Notes under the pieces: model-generated
Told to the model about the DNA's origin: nothing
Seen by the model: only the letters and a program-made list of their open reading frames with translations
Database searches by the model: none
Translations under genes and position numbers: made by a program
In this document: piece by piece, positions 12,382-24,965 of the stretch
Layout: every line of letters begins with the position of its first letter
Numbering within the stretch: position 1 is the stretch's first letter
Source: Desulfobaccales bacterium
GTDB taxonomy: Bacteria; Desulfobacterota; Desulfobaccia; Desulfobaccales; 0-14-0-80-60-11
DNA: 64,000 nt
Assembly: GCA_037481655.1 (NCBI GenBank)
Contig: JBBFLF010000007.1
Coordinates: 62,001 to 126,000 of the forward strand
Direction: 5' to 3'

Positions 12382-14460
12382 TCAGGCGTGGGCCTGGCGC
12401 CGTCCCAATATCTCTTCCGCCAGGTTTGCAGAAACCGGCTCGTAATGATCAAACTGCATGGTGAAGGTGGCCCGGCCCTGGGTGGCGCTCCTCAGCACCG
12501 TGGCGTAGCCGAACATGGTGGCCAGGGGCACCATGGCGGAGATCACCTGGGTGTTGCCCCGGCTCTCCATGCCGGTGATGCGGCCCCGGCGGGCGTTGAG
12601 CTCACCCATGACCTCGCCCACGAACTCCTCCGGGGTCACCACCTCCAGGGCCATGATGGGCTCCAGGAGCACCGGCCGGGCTTTCAGCGCCGCCTCCTTG
12701 AAGGCCATGGAGCCGGCGATCTGGAAGGCCCGCTCCGAGGAGTCCACTTCGTGGTAGGAGCCGTCCACCAGGCGCACCACAATATCCACCATGGGATAGC
12801 CCAAAACGCCGGTGGCCGCCGCCTCCCTGACACCCTTTTCCACCGCCGGGATGAACTCCTTGGGGATGACGCCGCCCACGATCTTGTTTTCGAAGACCAC
12901 GTCGCTCCCCGCGGGCAGAGGCTCCACCTCCAGCCAGACATGCCCGTACTGGCCCCGGCCGCCGCTTTGGCGCACGAAGCGGCCTTCGGCCCGGGCAAAC
13001 TCGGTGACCGTTTCCCGGTAGGAGACCTGGGGGCGGCCCACCCGGGCATCCACCTTGAACTCTCGGGTGAGGCGGTCCACGATGATCTCCAGGTGCAGCT
13101 CGCCCATGCCGGAGATCAGGGTCTCGCCGGTGTCCGGGTCGGTCTTCACCCTAAAGGAGGGGTCCTCGGCGGCGATCTTGGCCAAGGCCAGCCCCAATTT
13201 ATCCTGGTCCGCCTTGGTCTTGGGCTCGATGGCGATGTCGATCACCGGCTGGGGGATGTAGAGGGCCTCCAGGGTGATGGGCCGCCGCTCGTCGCACAGG
13301 GTGTCGCCGGTGGTGGTGTTCTTGAGGCCCACCGCGGCCACAATGTCCCCGGCGTAAGCCGCGTCGATCTCCTCCCGCTTGTTGGCGTGCATCTTCAAGA
13401 GCCGGCCGATGCGCTCCTTCACCCCCTTGGTGGCGTTCAGCACCGCACTGCCCGAGGTGAGCACCCCGGAATAGATGCGCAGGAAGGTGAGCTGGCCCAC
13501 ATAGGGGTCGGAGAGGAGCTTGAAGGCCAGGGCCGCCAAGGGCTCATCGTCCCCAGGCAGACGCTCCGCCACCTCGCCTTTGGGATTGAGGCCCTTGACC
13601 GGGGGCTTGTCCAGGGGCGAGGGGAGGTAGTCCACCACCGCATCCAGGAGCGGCTGCACGCCTTTGTTTTTGAAGGCGGAACCCAAAAGCACCGGCACCA
13701 GGTGCAGCTCCACGGTGGCCCGGCGCAACACCTCCTTGATTTTGGCCTCGGAGACCGGCTCATCGGAGAGATACGCCTCCATGAGCTCGTCGTCGTACTC
13801 CGCCAGGGCCTCCAGCAACCGGTTGCGCCATTCCTTGGCCTCGGCGGCCAGGGCGGCGGGAATGTCGCTCACCTCCACCTTGAGTCCCAGGCTGGCCTCA
13901 TCGAAGACGTAGGCCTTCTGGGTGATGAGGTCCACCACCCCTTTGAAGGCCGCCTCCTCGCCCAGGGGAAGCTGCAGGAGCACCGGCTTGGCGTTGAGGC
14001 GCTCCACCATCATCTTCAGGCAGCGGCGGAAATCGGCCCCCACCCGGTCCATCTTGTTGATGAAGGCAAGCCGCGGCACGCCGTAGCGGTCCGCCTGGCG
14101 CCAGACGGTTTCGGATTGGGGCTCCACGCCGGCCACGGCGTCAAAGACCGCCACCACCCCGTCCAGGACGCGCAAGGAGCGCTCCACCTCGATGGTGAAG
14201 TCCACGTGGCCCGGCGTGTCGATGATGTTGATGCGATGGTCCCGCCAGAAGCAGGTGGTGGCGGCGGAGGTGATGGTGATGCCCCGCTCCTGCTCCTGGA
14301 CCATCCAGTCCATGGTGGCCTGGCCGTCGTGCACCTCTCCCAGACGGTGGGTCACTCCGGTGTAAAAGAGGACCCGCTCCGTGGTGGTGGTCTTCCCGGC
14401 GTCGATATGGGCCATGAAACCGATGTTCCTGACCCGGCTAAGTGGGGTGGTTCTGGGCAC
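12382..14460 (-). CDS. fusA: Elongation factor G
   Basis: EF-G is the GTPase that drives translocation and, with RRF, ribosome recycling. The 692-residue product has G1 AHIDAGKTT, the switch region [12 protein letters not shown]3 DTPGHVDF and G4 NKMDR, then domains II-V, at the normal family length. It lies six bases after rpsG and just before tuf, the str-operon order rpsL-rpsG-fusA-tuf. Confidence 0.98.
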   Translation of the reverse strand: MPRTTPLSRVRNIGFMAHIDAGKTTTTERVLFYTGVTHRLGEVHDGQATMDWMVQEQERGITITSAATTCFWRDHRINIIDTPGHVDFTIEVERSLRVLDGVVAVFDAVAGVEPQSETVWRQADRYGVPRLAFINKMDRVGADFRRCLKMMVERLNAKPVLLQLPLGEEAAFKGVVDLITQKAYVFDEASLGLKVEVSDIPAALAAEAKEWRNRLLEALAEYDDELMEAYLSDEPVSEAKIKEVLRRATVELHLVPVLLGSAFKNKGVQPLLDAVVDYLPSPLDKPPVKGLNPKGEVAERLPGDDEPLAALAFKLLSDPYVGQLTFLRIYSGVLTSGSAVLNATKGVKERIGRLLKMHANKREEIDAAYAGDIVAAVGLKNTTTGDTLCDERRPITLEALYIPQPVIDIAIEPKTKADQDKLGLALAKIAAEDPSFRVKTDPDTGETLISGMGELHLEIIVDRLTREFKVDARVGRPQVSYRETVTEFARAEGRFVRQSGGRGQYGHVWLEVEPLPAGSDVVFENKIVGGVIPKEFIPAVEKGVREAAATGVLGYPMVDIVVRLVDGSYHEVDSSERAFQIAGSMAFKEAALKARPVLLEPIMALEVVTPEEFVGEVMGELNARRGRITGMESRGNTQVISAMVPLATMFGYATVLRSATQGRATFTMQFDHYEPVSANLAEEILGRRQAHA

Positions 14461-14466
14461 TTTTCC

Positions 14467-14937
14467 TTACCAGCGATAGTGGGCGAAGGCCTTGTTGGCC
14501 TCGGCCATCTTATGCGTATCTTCCCGTTTTTTGATGGCGCCGCCCTTGTTTTGGGCCGCGTCTAAAAATTCTCCGGCCAGTTTGGCCTCCATGGATTTCT
14601 CCCCCCGGGCCTTGGCGTAGCTGATGAGCCAGCGGATGGCCAGGGAGATGCGCCGGTCCTGACGGACCTCCACCGGCACCTGATAGGTGGCGCCGCCCAC
14701 CCGCCGGGACTTCACCTCGATCAAGGGCTTGACGTTGTCCATGGCTTGGTGGAAGAGCTTCAAGGGGTCTTCCTTGGTGCGCTGGGCCATGATGTCCAGG
14801 GCATTGTAAAAAATGCGCTGGGCCACGGACTTCTTGCCCCGCCGCATGAGGCCGTTGATGAAGCGGCTCACCAGCGGATCATTGTATTTCAGGTCTGGGG
14901 GGATGGGTCGTTTGACCACTCCGCCTTTTCTCGGCAT
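14467..14937 (-). CDS. rpsG: 30S ribosomal protein S7 (uS7)
   Basis: uS7 organises the head of the small subunit and in E. coli represses the str operon. The 156-residue product starts [20 protein letters not shown] and contains [22 protein letters not shown], matching the family length and motifs. It is separated from rpsL by about 90 bases. Confidence 0.97.
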   Translation of the reverse strand: MPRKGGVVKRPIPPDLKYNDPLVSRFINGLMRRGKKSVAQRIFYNALDIMAQRTKEDPLKLFHQAMDNVKPLIEVKSRRVGGATYQVPVEVRQDRRISLAIRWLISYAKARGEKSMEAKLAGEFLDAAQNKGGAIKKREDTHKMAEANKAFAHYRW

Positions 14938-15028
14938 CGCCTGACTCCCTGGGGGATGTCTCGGGGGAGTGGGCCTTAAGGGCGATGGCGCCGGGCGCCC
15001 CCCTTCAGGCCCCCCTCCCCCCTTAATA

Positions 15029-15400
15029 TCACTTGGGCCGCTTGGCCCCGTATTTGGACCGGCCCCGGCGGCGGTCCTGGACCCCGGAGGCGTCCAGGGT
15101 GCCCCGGATGACGTGGTAGCGCACCCCGGGCAGGTCCTTGACCCGGCCGCCCCGGATAAGCACCACCGAGTGCTCCTGCAGGTTGTGCCCCACCCCCGGA
15201 ATGTAGGTGGTCACCTCAATGCCGTTGGTGAGGCGCACCCGGGCCACCTTGCGCAAAGCCGAATTGGGCTTTTTGGGCGTGGTGGTATAGACCCGGACAC
15301 ACACCCCCCGCTTCTGGGGGCAGCTCTGCAGGGCCGGGGAGGCCGTGCGGCTCTTGATTTTCTGGCGGCCCTTGCGGACCAGTTGGTTGATGGTCGGCAT
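15029..15400 (-). CDS. rpsL: 30S ribosomal protein S12 (uS12)
   Basis: uS12 controls decoding fidelity and is the target of streptomycin-resistance mutations. The 123-residue product starts [12 protein letters not shown]. It retains lysines in [12 protein letters not shown] and the [11 protein letters not shown] loop, the usual sites of resistance changes, in susceptible form. The start is set at MPTINQ because the seven upstream residues have no homology. A possible promoter and inverted repeat lie just upstream. Confidence 0.97.
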   Translation of the reverse strand: MPTINQLVRKGRQKIKSRTASPALQSCPQKRGVCVRVYTTTPKKPNSALRKVARVRLTNGIEVTTYIPGVGHNLQEHSVVLIRGGRVKDLPGVRYHVIRGTLDASGVQDRRRGRSKYGAKRPK

Positions 15401-15419
15401 CGTCTCTCCTGCTCGCGGC

Positions 15420-15448
15420 ACAAAACCTAGTATGTGTAAAGGTTTTGT
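15420..15448 (-). promoter_or_regulatory. Inverted repeat with possible promoter between rpoC and rpsL
   Basis: A perfect 8-base inverted repeat (ACAAAACC...GGTTTTGT, 13-base spacer) lies 20-48 bases upstream of rpsL. A TTGACA box at 15456-15461 overlaps the rpoC stop. Seventeen bases downstream of it, at 15433-15438, is only a weak -10 (TACACA), inside the repeat. It could be an operator or leader for the str operon. It has no U-tract, so it is not a standard terminator. Confidence 0.45.
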
Positions 15449-15457
15449 AAGACTTTG

Positions 15458-18400
15458 TCAAGCCCCTTCTTCCCGGGGGGTGAGCTCCTCGGCGGCGGCC
15501 ACCGGCGGCAGCGCCTCCGGCGTGGGCAGAGAGGGCTCCTCCTCCGGCAGGGCCGGCGGGCTCTCCTCGCCGGGGATGGCGATGGTCAGCTCCCGATAGA
15601 CCGGCAGGCCGGTGCCCGCGGGGATGAGGCGCCCCATGATGACGTTTTCCTTGAGACCCCTTAAATAATCCACCTTGCCCTGCACCGAGGCGTCGGCCAG
15701 CACCTTGGTGGTCTCCTGGAAGGAGGCGGCGGAGATCCAGCTGTCGGTGGTCAGGGAGGCCTTGGTGATGCCCAACAGCAGGGGCTCCGCAGTGGCGGGG
15801 CGCTTGCCCTCGGCCATCACCTTTTCGTTTTTCTCCTCAAAGACCCACTTCTCCACCTGCTCCCCGATGAGGAAGTCGGTGTCGCCGGGGTCCACCACCT
15901 TCACCCTTCTCAGCATCTGGCGGACGATGACCTCGATGTGCTTGTCGTTGATCTTGACGCCCTGGAGGCGGTAGACCTCCTGCACCTCGTCCACCAGGTA
16001 GCGGGCCAGGTCCTTGAGGCCCCGGATGTTCAGGATGTCATGGGGATTGGCGGAGCCGTCCATCAGGGGGTCGCCGGCCTTGACGTAATCCCCTTCCTGC
16101 ACCGCCACGTGCTTGCCCTTGGGGATGAGATACTCCTTGGGCTTGCCCACCTCGGGGGTGACGATGATCTTGCGCTTGCCCTTGATGTGCTTGCCGAAGG
16201 ACACCACCCCGGAGATCTCGCTGATGATGGCGGTCTCCTTGGGCTTGCGCACCTCGAAGAGCTCCGCCACCCGGGGCAGGCCGCCGGTGATGTCCTTGGT
16301 CTTCATGGTCTCCCGGGGGATCTTGGCGATGACGTCGCCGGGGAAGACCTGATCCCCTTCGTTGACCATGAGGATGGCGCCCACGGGCATGAAGTAGCGG
16401 GCATAGGCCGGGGAGCCGGGGATGCGGGCGGTCTCGCCGGTTTCATCCTTCACCGAGATGCGGGGCCTCAAGTCCGGGTCCTTGCTCTCGATGATGAGGC
16501 GGGAGACCTTGCCGGTCACCGGGTCCACCCGTTCCTGCAGGGCCTCCAGGATGTCCCCGAACTTGATGGTGCCGCCCACCTCGGTGAGGATGGGGTTGGT
16601 GAAGGGATCCCACTCCGCCAGCTCCTGGCCGGGCTGCACTGCCTGGTTCTCCCGCACCTTGATGATGGCGCCGTAGGTGAGGGGGAAGCGCTCCCGCTCG
16701 ATGCCCTTGTCGCTGACGATGACCAGCTCGCCCTGGCGGGAGAGGTTCACCAGCTCGCCGTGGCGGTTCTCCACGTAGCGCACGTGGTCGAAGCGCACCC
16801 GGCCCGGCACCCGGGCCACGTGGCGGCTCTGCTCCGCCCGGCGGGAGGCGGTGCCGCCGATGTGGAAGGTGCGCATGGTGAGCTGGGTGCCCGGCTCGCC
16901 GATGGACTGGGCCGCCAGGATGCCGATGGCCTCACCGATGTTCACCTGGGTGCCGTGGGCCAGGTCCCGGCCGTAGCACTTGGCGCACACCCCCCAGCGG
17001 GTCTGGCAGGTGAGCACACTTCTGATCTCCACCTTCTCGATGCCGGCGTCCTCGATGCGCTGGGCCGCGTCCTCGTCGATCTCCTCGTTGGCCTTGACGA
17101 TGATCTCGCCGGTGTGGGGATCCACGATGTCATCCAGGGCGGTGCGCCCCAGGATGCGGTCCTTCACCCGCTCGATGATCTCGCCGCCCTCCACCAGGGG
17201 CGTGACATAGATGCCGTCGATGGTGCCGCAGTCCAGCTCGCTGATCACCGCGTCCTGGGCCACGTCCACCAGCCGCCGGGTGAGATAACCGGAGTTGGCG
17301 GTCTTCAGCGCCGTGTCCGCCAGACCCTTGCGGGCGCCGTGGGTGGAGATGAAGTACTGCAGGACCGACAGGCCCTCCCGGAAGTTGGCGGTGATGGGGG
17401 TCTCGATGATCTCGCCGGAGGGCTTGGCCATCAGGCCCCGCATGCCCGCCAGCTGGCGCATCTGGTCCTTGCTGCCCCGGGCGCCGGAGTCCGCCATCAT
17501 GAAGATGGGGTTGAAGCTCACCACCTCTTCCTGGTGGAGGATGGTCTGGCCGGGATTGTCAGGGTCGGGCTCCTCCACGTTGATGATCTCCCGGCTCATC
17601 TCCTCCATCATCCGGGCCGCCACCTCGTCGGTGGCCTTGGCCCAGATGTCCACCACCTTGTTGTATTTTTCGCCCTCGGTAATGATACCTTCCTGGTACT
17701 GCTCCTCCACCTGGTGCACTTCGCTCATGGCCCGGTTGAGGATCTCCGCCTTCTGGGCCGGGATCACCATGTCTTTGATGGAAATGGAGATCCCCGCCTT
17801 GGTGGCGTACTGGTAGCCCAGGTTTTTCAGGCGGTCCGCCAACAGCACCGTCTGCTTGATGCCGCACTTGCGGTAGGCGTGGGCGATGAGCTTGCGCACC
17901 TCCCGCTTGGTCATGACGGTGTTCACCATCTCAAAGGGGAGGCCCTTGGGGAGGATCTCGTAGAGCAGCACCCGGCCCACGGTGGTCTCGTAGATCTTGC
18001 CGCCCAGGCGCACCGGGATACGGGCCTGGAGATGCACCTCGCCCTGGTCGTAGGCCACCCGGACCTCCTCCGGCGAGGCGAAGGGCAGGGGCTTCTTGCC
18101 GTTTTTGGCCACCCGCTCCCCTTTGGCAAAGGGGCGCTCCCGGGTGAGGTAGTAGAGCCCCAGGACGATGTCCTGGGTGGGCACGATGATGGGATCGCCG
18201 TTGGCGGGCGAGAGGATGTTGTTGGTGGACATCATCAGGGCCCGGGCCTCGATCTGGCTCTCGATGGACAGCGGCACATGCACCGCCATCTGGTCGCCGT
18301 CGAAGTCGGCATTGAAAGCGGTGCACACCAACGGATGCAGCTGGATGGCCTTGCCCTCGATGAGGATGGGCTCAAAGGCCTGGATGCCCAGGCGGTGCAG

Positions 18401-19720
18401 GGTGGGGGCCCGGTTCAAGAGCACCGCGTGCTCTTTCACCACTTCGTCCAGGATGTCCCAGACCTCCGGGGTCTCCTTGTCCACCAGCTTCTTGGCCGCC
18501 TTGATGGTGGTGGCGTGGCCCTTGGCCACCAGCTTGTGGAAGATGAAGGGCTTGAAGAGCTCCAGGGCCATTTGCTTGGGGAGCCCGCACTGGTGCAGCT
18601 TCAGCTCCGGCCCGATGACGATGACCGAGCGGCCGGAGTAGTCCACCCGCTTGCCCAGGAGGTTCTGGCGGAAGCGCCCCTGTTTGCCCTTGAGCATGTC
18701 GGAGAGGGACTTCAAGGGGCGCTTGTTGGGCCCGGTGATGGTACGGCCCCGGCGGCCATTCTCAAAGAGGACGTCCACCGCCTCCTGGAGCATGCGCTTT
18801 TCGTTGCGGATGATGATATCCGGGGCGTTGAGCTCCAGGAGCCTTTTTAAGCGGTTGTTGCGGTTGATGACCCGCCGGTAGAGGTCATTCAGGTCGCTGG
18901 TGGCGAAGCGGCCGCCGTCCAGGTGCACCAAAGGCCGCAGATCCGGCGGCAGTACCGGGATGACCTCCAGGACCATCCACTCGGGGCGCTGTCCGGATTC
19001 CCTCAAGGCGTCGATGATCTTCAGGCGCTTGCCCAGCTTCTTGCGCTTGGCGTCGGAGCTGGTCTTGGCCATCTCCGCCCGCACTTCCTGGCTCAGGGCG
19101 TCCAGGTCCAGGGCCTTGAGGAGGTCCCGGATGGCCTCGGCGCCCATGCCCGCCTGGAAGCGGTCCCCGAACTCCTCCTTGAGCTGGCGGTAGCGCTCCT
19201 CGGTGAGGAGCTGGCACTTGGCCAGTTGGGGGACATCCCCGGGGTCCACCACCACATAGGCTTCAAAGTAGAGGATCTTCTCCAGGTCCTTGAGGGTGAG
19301 GTCCAGGAGGTTACCGATCTTGCTGGGGAGGCTTTTCAGAAACCAGATGTGCACCACCGGGCTGGCCAGATCGATGTGGCCCATGCGCTCCCGCCGCACC
19401 TTGGACTGGATCACCTCCACGCCGCATTTCTCGCAGGTGATGCCCCGGTGCTTCATGCGCTTGTATTTGCCGCAGTTGCACTCGTAGTCCTTGGCCGGGC
19501 CGAAGATTTTGGCGCAGAAGAGCCCGTCCCGTTCCGGCTTGAAGGTGCGGTAGTTGATGGTCTCCGGCTTCTTCACCTCGCCGTGGGACCAAGAGCGGAT
19601 CATCTCCGGGGAGGCCAATGACAGGCGCACCGCCTCAATGGAGAGGGGATCCTCCGGCGGGGCGAAGTAGCTGTTCAGGTCTCCCAGTTTCACGTCGCGG
19701 GGCTTGTCCTGCATACTCAT
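15458..19720 (-). CDS. rpoC: DNA-directed RNA polymerase subunit beta'
   Basis: This is the catalytic beta' subunit of RNA polymerase. The 1420-residue product shows the N-terminal zinc site (CNCGKYKR...CEKCGVEV, about residues 70-90), the catalytic [12 protein letters not shown] motif that holds the Mg ion, and the second zinc site [16 protein letters not shown]. It ends in a glutamate/proline-rich tail. The first ATG overlaps the rpoB stop (ATGA); the second ATG at 19714 is better spaced from AAGGA, so the product may be two residues shorter. Confidence 0.98.
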   Translation of the reverse strand: MSMQDKPRDVKLGDLNSYFAPPEDPLSIEAVRLSLASPEMIRSWSHGEVKKPETINYRTFKPERDGLFCAKIFGPAKDYECNCGKYKRMKHRGITCEKCGVEVIQSKVRRERMGHIDLASPVVHIWFLKSLPSKIGNLLDLTLKDLEKILYFEAYVVVDPGDVPQLAKCQLLTEERYRQLKEEFGDRFQAGMGAEAIRDLLKALDLDALSQEVRAEMAKTSSDAKRKKLGKRLKIIDALRESGQRPEWMVLEVIPVLPPDLRPLVHLDGGRFATSDLNDLYRRVINRNNRLKRLLELNAPDIIIRNEKRMLQEAVDVLFENGRRGRTITGPNKRPLKSLSDMLKGKQGRFRQNLLGKRVDYSGRSVIVIGPELKLHQCGLPKQMALELFKPFIFHKLVAKGHATTIKAAKKLVDKETPEVWDILDEVVKEHAVLLNRAPTLHRLGIQAFEPILIEGKAIQLHPLVCTAFNADFDGDQMAVHVPLSIESQIEARALMMSTNNILSPANGDPIIVPTQDIVLGLYYLTRERPFAKGERVAKNGKKPLPFASPEEVRVAYDQGEVHLQARIPVRLGGKIYETTVGRVLLYEILPKGLPFEMVNTVMTKREVRKLIAHAYRKCGIKQTVLLADRLKNLGYQYATKAGISISIKDMVIPAQKAEILNRAMSEVHQVEEQYQEGIITEGEKYNKVVDIWAKATDEVAARMMEEMSREIINVEEPDPDNPGQTILHQEEVVSFNPIFMMADSGARGSKDQMRQLAGMRGLMAKPSGEIIETPITANFREGLSVLQYFISTHGARKGLADTALKTANSGYLTRRLVDVAQDAVISELDCGTIDGIYVTPLVEGGEIIERVKDRILGRTALDDIVDPHTGEIIVKANEEIDEDAAQRIEDAGIEKVEIRSVLTCQTRWGVCAKCYGRDLAHGTQVNIGEAIGILAAQSIGEPGTQLTMRTFHIGGTASRRAEQSRHVARVPGRVRFDHVRYVENRHGELVNLSRQGELVIVSDKGIERERFPLTYGAIIKVRENQAVQPGQELAEWDPFTNPILTEVGGTIKFGDILEALQERVDPVTGKVSRLIIESKDPDLRPRISVKDETGETARIPGSPAYARYFMPVGAILMVNEGDQVFPGDVIAKIPRETMKTKDITGGLPRVAELFEVRKPKETAIISEISGVVSFGKHIKGKRKIIVTPEVGKPKEYLIPKGKHVAVQEGDYVKAGDPLMDGSANPHDILNIRGLKDLARYLVDEVQEVYRLQGVKINDKHIEVIVRQMLRRVKVVDPGDTDFLIGEQVEKWVFEEKNEKVMAEGKRPATAEPLLLGITKASLTTDSWISAASFQETTKVLADASVQGKVDYLRGLKENVIMGRLIPAGTGLPVYRELTIAIPGEESPPALPEEEPSLPTPEALPPVAAAEELTPREEGA

Positions 19721-22700
19721 TCCTTGGAGGGCTTCTCCTTCTTCAAGAGCTCCACGTTGAGGGCCAGGCTCTTGAGCTCCCGGACCAGGACGTTGAAGGA
19801 TTCGGGCAGGCCCGCCTCCAGATCGTATTCGCCCTTGAAGATCTTTTCATACATGCGGGTGCGGCCGGCCACGTCGTCGCTCTTCACCGTGAGGAATTCC
19901 TGCAGGGTGTAGGCGGCGCCGTAGGCCTCCAGAGCCCAGACCTCCATCTCCCCCAGCCGCTGGCCACCGAACTGGGCCTTGCCGCCCAGGGGCTGCTGAG
20001 TGACCAGGGAGTAGGGCCCGATGGAGCGGGCGTGGATCTTGTCCGCCACCAGGTGATGCAGTTTCATCATGTACATGATGCCCACGGTGACGTCCCGGTC
20101 GAATTCCTCCCCGGTGCGGCCGTCCCGCAGGCGCGCCTGGCCGCCGATGGGCAGGCCCGCCTCCGCCAGGCAGGCCCGCACCTCCTCCTCGCTGGCGCCG
20201 TCGAACACCGGCGTGGCCATGAAGATGCCCTGGCGGTAGTGGCGGTTCCAGATCTCCCGGAGCTCCTCGTAGTCCGCGGCGTCGATCTCCGCGGCCACTT
20301 CCGGGTCGTTGAGGATGCGCTTCATACGGGCCTTCACCGCCTCGGGGGAGTAGTAGCGGTCCAGCATCTCCCCGATCTGCTTGCCCAGCTCATAGGACGC
20401 CCAGCCCAGGTGGGTCTCCATCACCTGGCCCACGTTCATGCGGGAGGGCACCCCCAGGGGGTTCAGGACGATATCCACCGGCGTGCCGTCGGCGAAGTAG
20501 GGCATGTCCTCTTCCGGCATGATGCGGGAGACCACGCCTTTGTTGCCGTGGCGGCCGGCCATCTTGTCCCCCACCGAGAGCTTGCGCTTCATGGCGATGA
20601 AGACCTTCACCTTCTTGATCACCCCGGGAGGGAGCTCATCCACTTTGCGCAGCCGGGAGAGCTTGGCCTCAAAGACCATGTTCACCAGGTGGAGCTGCTC
20701 CTGGTAGCGGTCCAAAAGGTCGTCCACCTGGTCCTCCAGGCCCGCCTCCTGGAAGGAGACGTGGCGCCAGAACTCCAGGGGCTGCTTCTTCACCAGCTCC
20801 GGGGGCACCGCGGCGCCTTTTTCCAGCAGCGTGGTGCCTTTGACCTCGTCCTCGATGCTCTCCGCCACCTTCTTGCCCACCACCAGCTCCGACAGCTTCT
20901 GGCGGTAGCTCTGGGTGATGATGGCGATCTCGTCGGCCTGGTCCTTCTGGAGCTTGGCCACCGCCTCGTCTTCGATGGAGCGGCTGCGGTCGTCCTTTTC
21001 CACGCCCTTGCGGGAGAAGACCCGGGCGTCAATGACCACGCCCTCGATCCCCGGCGGGACCCTCAGCGAGGTGTCCTTGACGTCGCCGGCCTTCTCGCCG
21101 AAGATGGCCCTGAGGAGCTTTTCTTCCGGGGTGAGCTGGGTCTCGCCCTTGGGGGTGATCTTGCCCACCAGGATGTCCCCGGGCCTGACCTCGGCGCCGA
21201 TGCGGATGATGCCGGATTCGTCCAGGTTTTTCAGGGCGTCTTCGCCCACGTTGGGGATGTCCCGGGTGATGTCCTCTTTCCCCAGCTTGGTGTCCCGGGC
21301 CATCACCTCGAATTCCTCGATGTGGATGCTGGTGAAGACATCCTCCTTCACCAGGCGCTCGCTCACCAGGATGGAGTCCTCAAAGTTGTAGCCGCCCCAG
21401 GGCATGAAGGCCACCATGACGTTCTTGCCCAGGGCCAGTTCCCCCAGCTGGGTGGCGGGGCCGTCGGCGATGATCTGGCCGGCCTCCACCACGTCCCCCC
21501 GGCGCACGATGGGCCGCTGGTTGTAGCAGGTGTTCTGGTTGGTGCGCTGGAATTTGGTGAGCTTGTAGATGTCCACCGGCGATTCGCCGCTGCCGTTGCC
21601 GTCCGCGGCCCGGATGACGATGCGGGTGGCGTCCACGTCCTCCACCACCCCGGCCCGCTTGGCCACGATGGTGACCCCGGAATCCCGGGCCACCACCCCT
21701 TCCATGCCGGTGCCGATGATGGGGGCGGAGGCGGTGAGGAGCGGCACCGCCTGGCGCTGCATGTTGGAGCCCATGAGCGCCCGGTTGGCGTCGTCGTGCT
21801 CCAGGAAAGGGATGAGGGAGGCGGCCACGCTCACCAACTGGCTGGGGGAGACGTCCATGTAGTCCACCTCGCTGGGCGGCACCATGACGTACTGGCCGCT
21901 GATGCGGGCCTCCACCCGCTCGTCCAGGAAGCGGCCCTCGGCGTCCAGCCGGGCGTTGGCCTGGGCGATGACCTTGCCCTCCTCGTCCAGGGCGGAGAGG
22001 TAGCGCACCTCCCGGGTCACCCGGGTCTCCACCTTGTCCCCCACCTTGACCTTCTCCACCACCCGGTACGGCGTCTCGATGAAGCCGAACTCATTCACCC
22101 GGGCATAGGTGGACAAAGAGACGATGAGCCCGATGTTGGGACCTTCCGGCGTCTCAATGGGGCAGATGCGGCCGTAATGGGTGGGATGCACGTCCCGGAC
22201 CTCGAAACCGGCCCGCTCCCGGGTGAGCCCACCCGGCCCCAGGGCGCTCAGCCGCCGCTTGTGGGTGATCTCGGAGAGCGGGTTGGTCTGGTCCATGAAT
22301 TGGGAAAGCTGGCTCGTCCCGAAAAACTCCTTGATCACCGCCTGCACCGGCTTGGCGTTGATGAGGTCGTGGGGCATCAGGGTGTCCAGGTCCTGGATGG
22401 CCATGCGCTCCTTGACGGCCCGCTCCATCCTCACCAGCCCCACCCGGAACTGGTTTTCCAGGAGCTCGCCCACGGCCCTGACCCGGCGGTTCCCCAGGTG
22501 GTCGATGTCATCCACCGGCCCTTCCCGGTCCTTCTGGAGGATGAGCTCCTTGACCGCCCGCAGAATATCCTCGGGCACCAGGGTGGTCTGCTCCAGGGGC
22601 AAGTACTCCCCGGGCTTCCGCAGCTTCAGGTCCAGCTTCAGCCGACCCACGGGGGAGAGATCGTAATACTCCGGATTGAAAAAGAGGTTGTGGAAGAAGG

Positions 22701-23868
22701 TGGTGGCCACCTCTTCGTTGGGGCGGTTACTGGGCCTGAGGCGCCGGTAGATCTCTAAGATGGCCTCCCGCATGCCCTCGGTCTTGTCCGCCAGGAGGGT
22801 GTTCCGGAGGCTGGGGCTGACGGTGATGTTGTCAATGTAAAGGAGGTCCAGCTCCCTCACGCCCCGCTCCTTGAGGAGCTCCAGCTTGTCGGCGGTCAGG
22901 TCCTCGTTGCACTTCACCAGGACCTCGCCGGTCTCCGGGTCCAGGATGTCGTGGGCCGCCACCTTGCCCAGGAGATATTCCGGGCTTTCCGGCAGATATT
23001 CCACCCCTGCCTTTTTCAGTTTGGCCAGGGAGGTCTGGGTCACCCGGCGCATCCGCCGGATGAGGACCTCCCCGGTCTTGGGGTCCACGATGTCGGTGGG
23101 CGCACTCTTGTCCAGGAGCATCTCCGGGATGAGCTTGCGCTTCACCGTGTCGCCGTCGAAAAAGACCTTCTCGGTGTCGTAGAAGTAGTTCAGGAGAAAC
23201 TCGGTGGAATAACCCAGGGCCTTGAGGAGAATGGTGACCGGGAACTTGCGCCGCCGGTCGATGCGCACATACAGAATATCCTTGGGGTCGAACTCGAAGT
23301 CGATCCAGGAGCCCCGCAAGGGGATGAGCCGGGCGGAGTAGATGATCTTGCCGGAGGAGTGGATCTTGGCCCGGTCATGGTCGATGAACAGGCCCGGCGA
23401 GCGGTGCAGCTGGCTCACCACCACCCTTTCGGTGCCGTTGATGATGAAGGTGCCGTGCTCGGTCATCAACGGCAGGGTGCCGAAATAGATTTCCTGCTCC
23501 TTGATGTCCCGGATGGGGGCCGGCTTGGTTTCGCCCGGCTCATAGACCACCAGGCGCACCCGGATCTTCATGGGGACTTCATAGGTCATGCCCCGCTGCA
23601 GACATTCGTCGATGTCGTACTTGGGGTCCCCCAGGGTATAGTCCACAAACTCCAGGGAGCAGGCGCCGCTGAAGTCCTTGATGGGGAAGACGCTCTTGAA
23701 CACCCCCTGGAGCCCGTAATTCTGCCGGAGCTCCGGGGGGGTGTCCTTTTGCAGGAAACGGGCATAGGACTCCCGCTGCATCTCGATGAGATTGGAGATG
23801 TCCACCACCCGCTCGATTTTGCCGAAACTCTTGCGGTAGAGCTTCAGGGGCGATAAGGCTTTGGCCAT
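19717..23868 (-). CDS. rpoB: DNA-directed RNA polymerase subunit beta
   Basis: This is the beta subunit of RNA polymerase, which forms the active-site cleft with beta'. The 1383-residue product has the rifampicin region in wild-type form ([21 protein letters not shown] and [13 protein letters not shown], roughly residue 530), and the C-terminal clamp stretch [24 protein letters not shown]. It ends 'EKPSKE' before the overlapping rpoC start. Confidence 0.98.
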   Translation of the reverse strand: MAKALSPLKLYRKSFGKIERVVDISNLIEMQRESYARFLQKDTPPELRQNYGLQGVFKSVFPIKDFSGACSLEFVDYTLGDPKYDIDECLQRGMTYEVPMKIRVRLVVYEPGETKPAPIRDIKEQEIYFGTLPLMTEHGTFIINGTERVVVSQLHRSPGLFIDHDRAKIHSSGKIIYSARLIPLRGSWIDFEFDPKDILYVRIDRRRKFPVTILLKALGYSTEFLLNYFYDTEKVFFDGDTVKRKLIPEMLLDKSAPTDIVDPKTGEVLIRRMRRVTQTSLAKLKKAGVEYLPESPEYLLGKVAAHDILDPETGEVLVKCNEDLTADKLELLKERGVRELDLLYIDNITVSPSLRNTLLADKTEGMREAILEIYRRLRPSNRPNEEVATTFFHNLFFNPEYYDLSPVGRLKLDLKLRKPGEYLPLEQTTLVPEDILRAVKELILQKDREGPVDDIDHLGNRRVRAVGELLENQFRVGLVRMERAVKERMAIQDLDTLMPHDLINAKPVQAVIKEFFGTSQLSQFMDQTNPLSEITHKRRLSALGPGGLTRERAGFEVRDVHPTHYGRICPIETPEGPNIGLIVSLSTYARVNEFGFIETPYRVVEKVKVGDKVETRVTREVRYLSALDEEGKVIAQANARLDAEGRFLDERVEARISGQYVMVPPSEVDYMDVSPSQLVSVAASLIPFLEHDDANRALMGSNMQRQAVPLLTASAPIIGTGMEGVVARDSGVTIVAKRAGVVEDVDATRIVIRAADGNGSGESPVDIYKLTKFQRTNQNTCYNQRPIVRRGDVVEAGQIIADGPATQLGELALGKNVMVAFMPWGGYNFEDSILVSERLVKEDVFTSIHIEEFEVMARDTKLGKEDITRDIPNVGEDALKNLDESGIIRIGAEVRPGDILVGKITPKGETQLTPEEKLLRAIFGEKAGDVKDTSLRVPPGIEGVVIDARVFSRKGVEKDDRSRSIEDEAVAKLQKDQADEIAIITQSYRQKLSELVVGKKVAESIEDEVKGTTLLEKGAAVPPELVKKQPLEFWRHVSFQEAGLEDQVDDLLDRYQEQLHLVNMVFEAKLSRLRKVDELPPGVIKKVKVFIAMKRKLSVGDKMAGRHGNKGVVSRIMPEEDMPYFADGTPVDIVLNPLGVPSRMNVGQVMETHLGWASYELGKQIGEMLDRYYSPEAVKARMKRILNDPEVAAEIDAADYEELREIWNRHYRQGIFMATPVFDGASEEEVRACLAEAGLPIGGQARLRDGRTGEEFDRDVTVGIMYMMKLHHLVADKIHARSIGPYSLVTQQPLGGKAQFGGQRLGEMEVWALEAYGAAYTLQEFLTVKSDDVAGRTRMYEKIFKGEYDLEAGLPESFNVLVRELKSLALNVELLKKEKPSKE

Positions 23869-23898
23869 GGGTACTCCTTATGTGGCTGGCCCGGGCGA

Positions 23899-24285
23899 CT
23901 ACTTGATCTCGACGGTGGCTCCCTGCGCTTCCAGTTTCTTCTTGATCTCCTCGGCCTCCGCCTTGGAGATGCCTTCCTTGATGACATAGGGGGCGCTTTC
24001 CACCGCCTCTTTGGCCTCCTTGAGGCCCAGGTTGGTGATGGCCCGGACTTCCTTGATCACCTGGATCTTGTTGGCGCCGGCGGCGGTGAGGACCACATCG
24101 AACTCGGTCTTTTCCTCCACCGGGGCGGCGGCTGCGGCGGCCGCGGGCTGGGCTACGGCGGCCATGGCCACCGGAGCGGCGGCGGTGACGCCGAACTTCT
24201 CTTCCAGCTCCTTGATGAGCTGGGAGAGCTCCAGGACCGTCATGTTGGCCAGGGCATCAATGATTTCGCTGCGGGAAATGGACAT
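23899..24285 (-). CDS. rplL: 50S ribosomal protein L7/L12 (bL12)
   Basis: bL12 forms the flexible stalk that recruits and activates translation GTPases. The 128-residue product has an N-terminal dimerisation part (residues 1-35), an alanine-rich hinge (about 36-60) and the C-terminal factor-binding domain ([21 protein letters not shown]). The ATG at 24285 is chosen for the AAGGAGG just upstream; a longer in-frame reading lacks homology. Confidence 0.97.
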   Translation of the reverse strand: MSISRSEIIDALANMTVLELSQLIKELEEKFGVTAAAPVAMAAVAQPAAAAAAAPVEEKTEFDVVLTAAGANKIQVIKEVRAITNLGLKEAKEAVESAPYVIKEGISKAEAEEIKKKLEAQGATVEIK

Positions 24286-24388
24286 CGTCTCCTCCTTCAA
24301 TGCACGGGGCTGCCCACAGCAGCCACGGGGGTGCGGATACATTGACGACCGGGGCAGCCCCGGCCGGAATTCTCGCTCTTCGGCAAGG

Positions 24389-24952
24389 CTAGCCCTCGAC
24401 AGATTCGCCGCCGGCCTCGCCGCCTTCTTTCTTCTCCTTGAGGGCCGTGAGCACGTTCATCAGGTTGCGGATGACCCCGGCCAGGACATTCACCAGGCCC
24501 TGGGGGACGCTCTGCAGGGTCCCCAAAAGCTGGGCCAAAAGCACCTCGCGGCCCGGCAGCTTGGAGAGGGCCTCCACCTCGGCGGCGCTCAAGACCTGCC
24601 CTTCCAGGACGCCCACCTTGATCTTGAAGAACTGGGGCTTGTCCTGGGCGAATTTCACCAGGAGCTTGGCCAGATTCACCGGGTCCCCGAAACCCAGGGC
24701 CACGGCGTTGGGGCCGGTGATGCGGTCGCTGATCGGGGCCAGCACCGTGTCCGCGGTGGCCGCCCGCCGGAGCAGGGTGTTTTTGGCCACCTTGAGCTCG
24801 CCCTCCGCCTCCCGCACCTGGCGCCGGAGACGCGTGAGATCCTCCACCTTGAGGCCGGAAAAATCGGCCAACACCGTCATGCGGGCCCGGGCGGCCTTTT
24901 CATGCAGCTCCTCGACCAGCTTGGCCTTCTTTTCGATCTGGGGTTTCAGCAC
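24389..24952 (-). CDS. rplJ: 50S ribosomal protein L10 (uL10)
   Basis: uL10 anchors the L7/L12 stalk to the ribosome. The 187-residue product contains the N-terminal RNA-binding domain ([30 protein letters not shown]) and a C-terminal helix that holds L12 dimers, ending in an acidic tail. A gap of about 100 bases separates it from rplL. Confidence 0.96.
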   Translation of the reverse strand: MLKPQIEKKAKLVEELHEKAARARMTVLADFSGLKVEDLTRLRRQVREAEGELKVAKNTLLRRAATADTVLAPISDRITGPNAVALGFGDPVNLAKLLVKFAQDKPQFFKIKVGVLEGQVLSAAEVEALSKLPGREVLLAQLLGTLQSVPQGLVNVLAGVIRNLMNVLTALKEKKEGGEAGGESVEG

Positions 24953-24965
24953 GTTTGGGCCTCCT

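Noticed and set aside
15938-22758. Plus-strand open frames of nearly 1,000 codons each opposite rpoC and rpoB
   Set aside because: Antisense to rpoB and rpoC; low-complexity His/Val/Leu/Gly composition, no ribosome binding site or homology seen.
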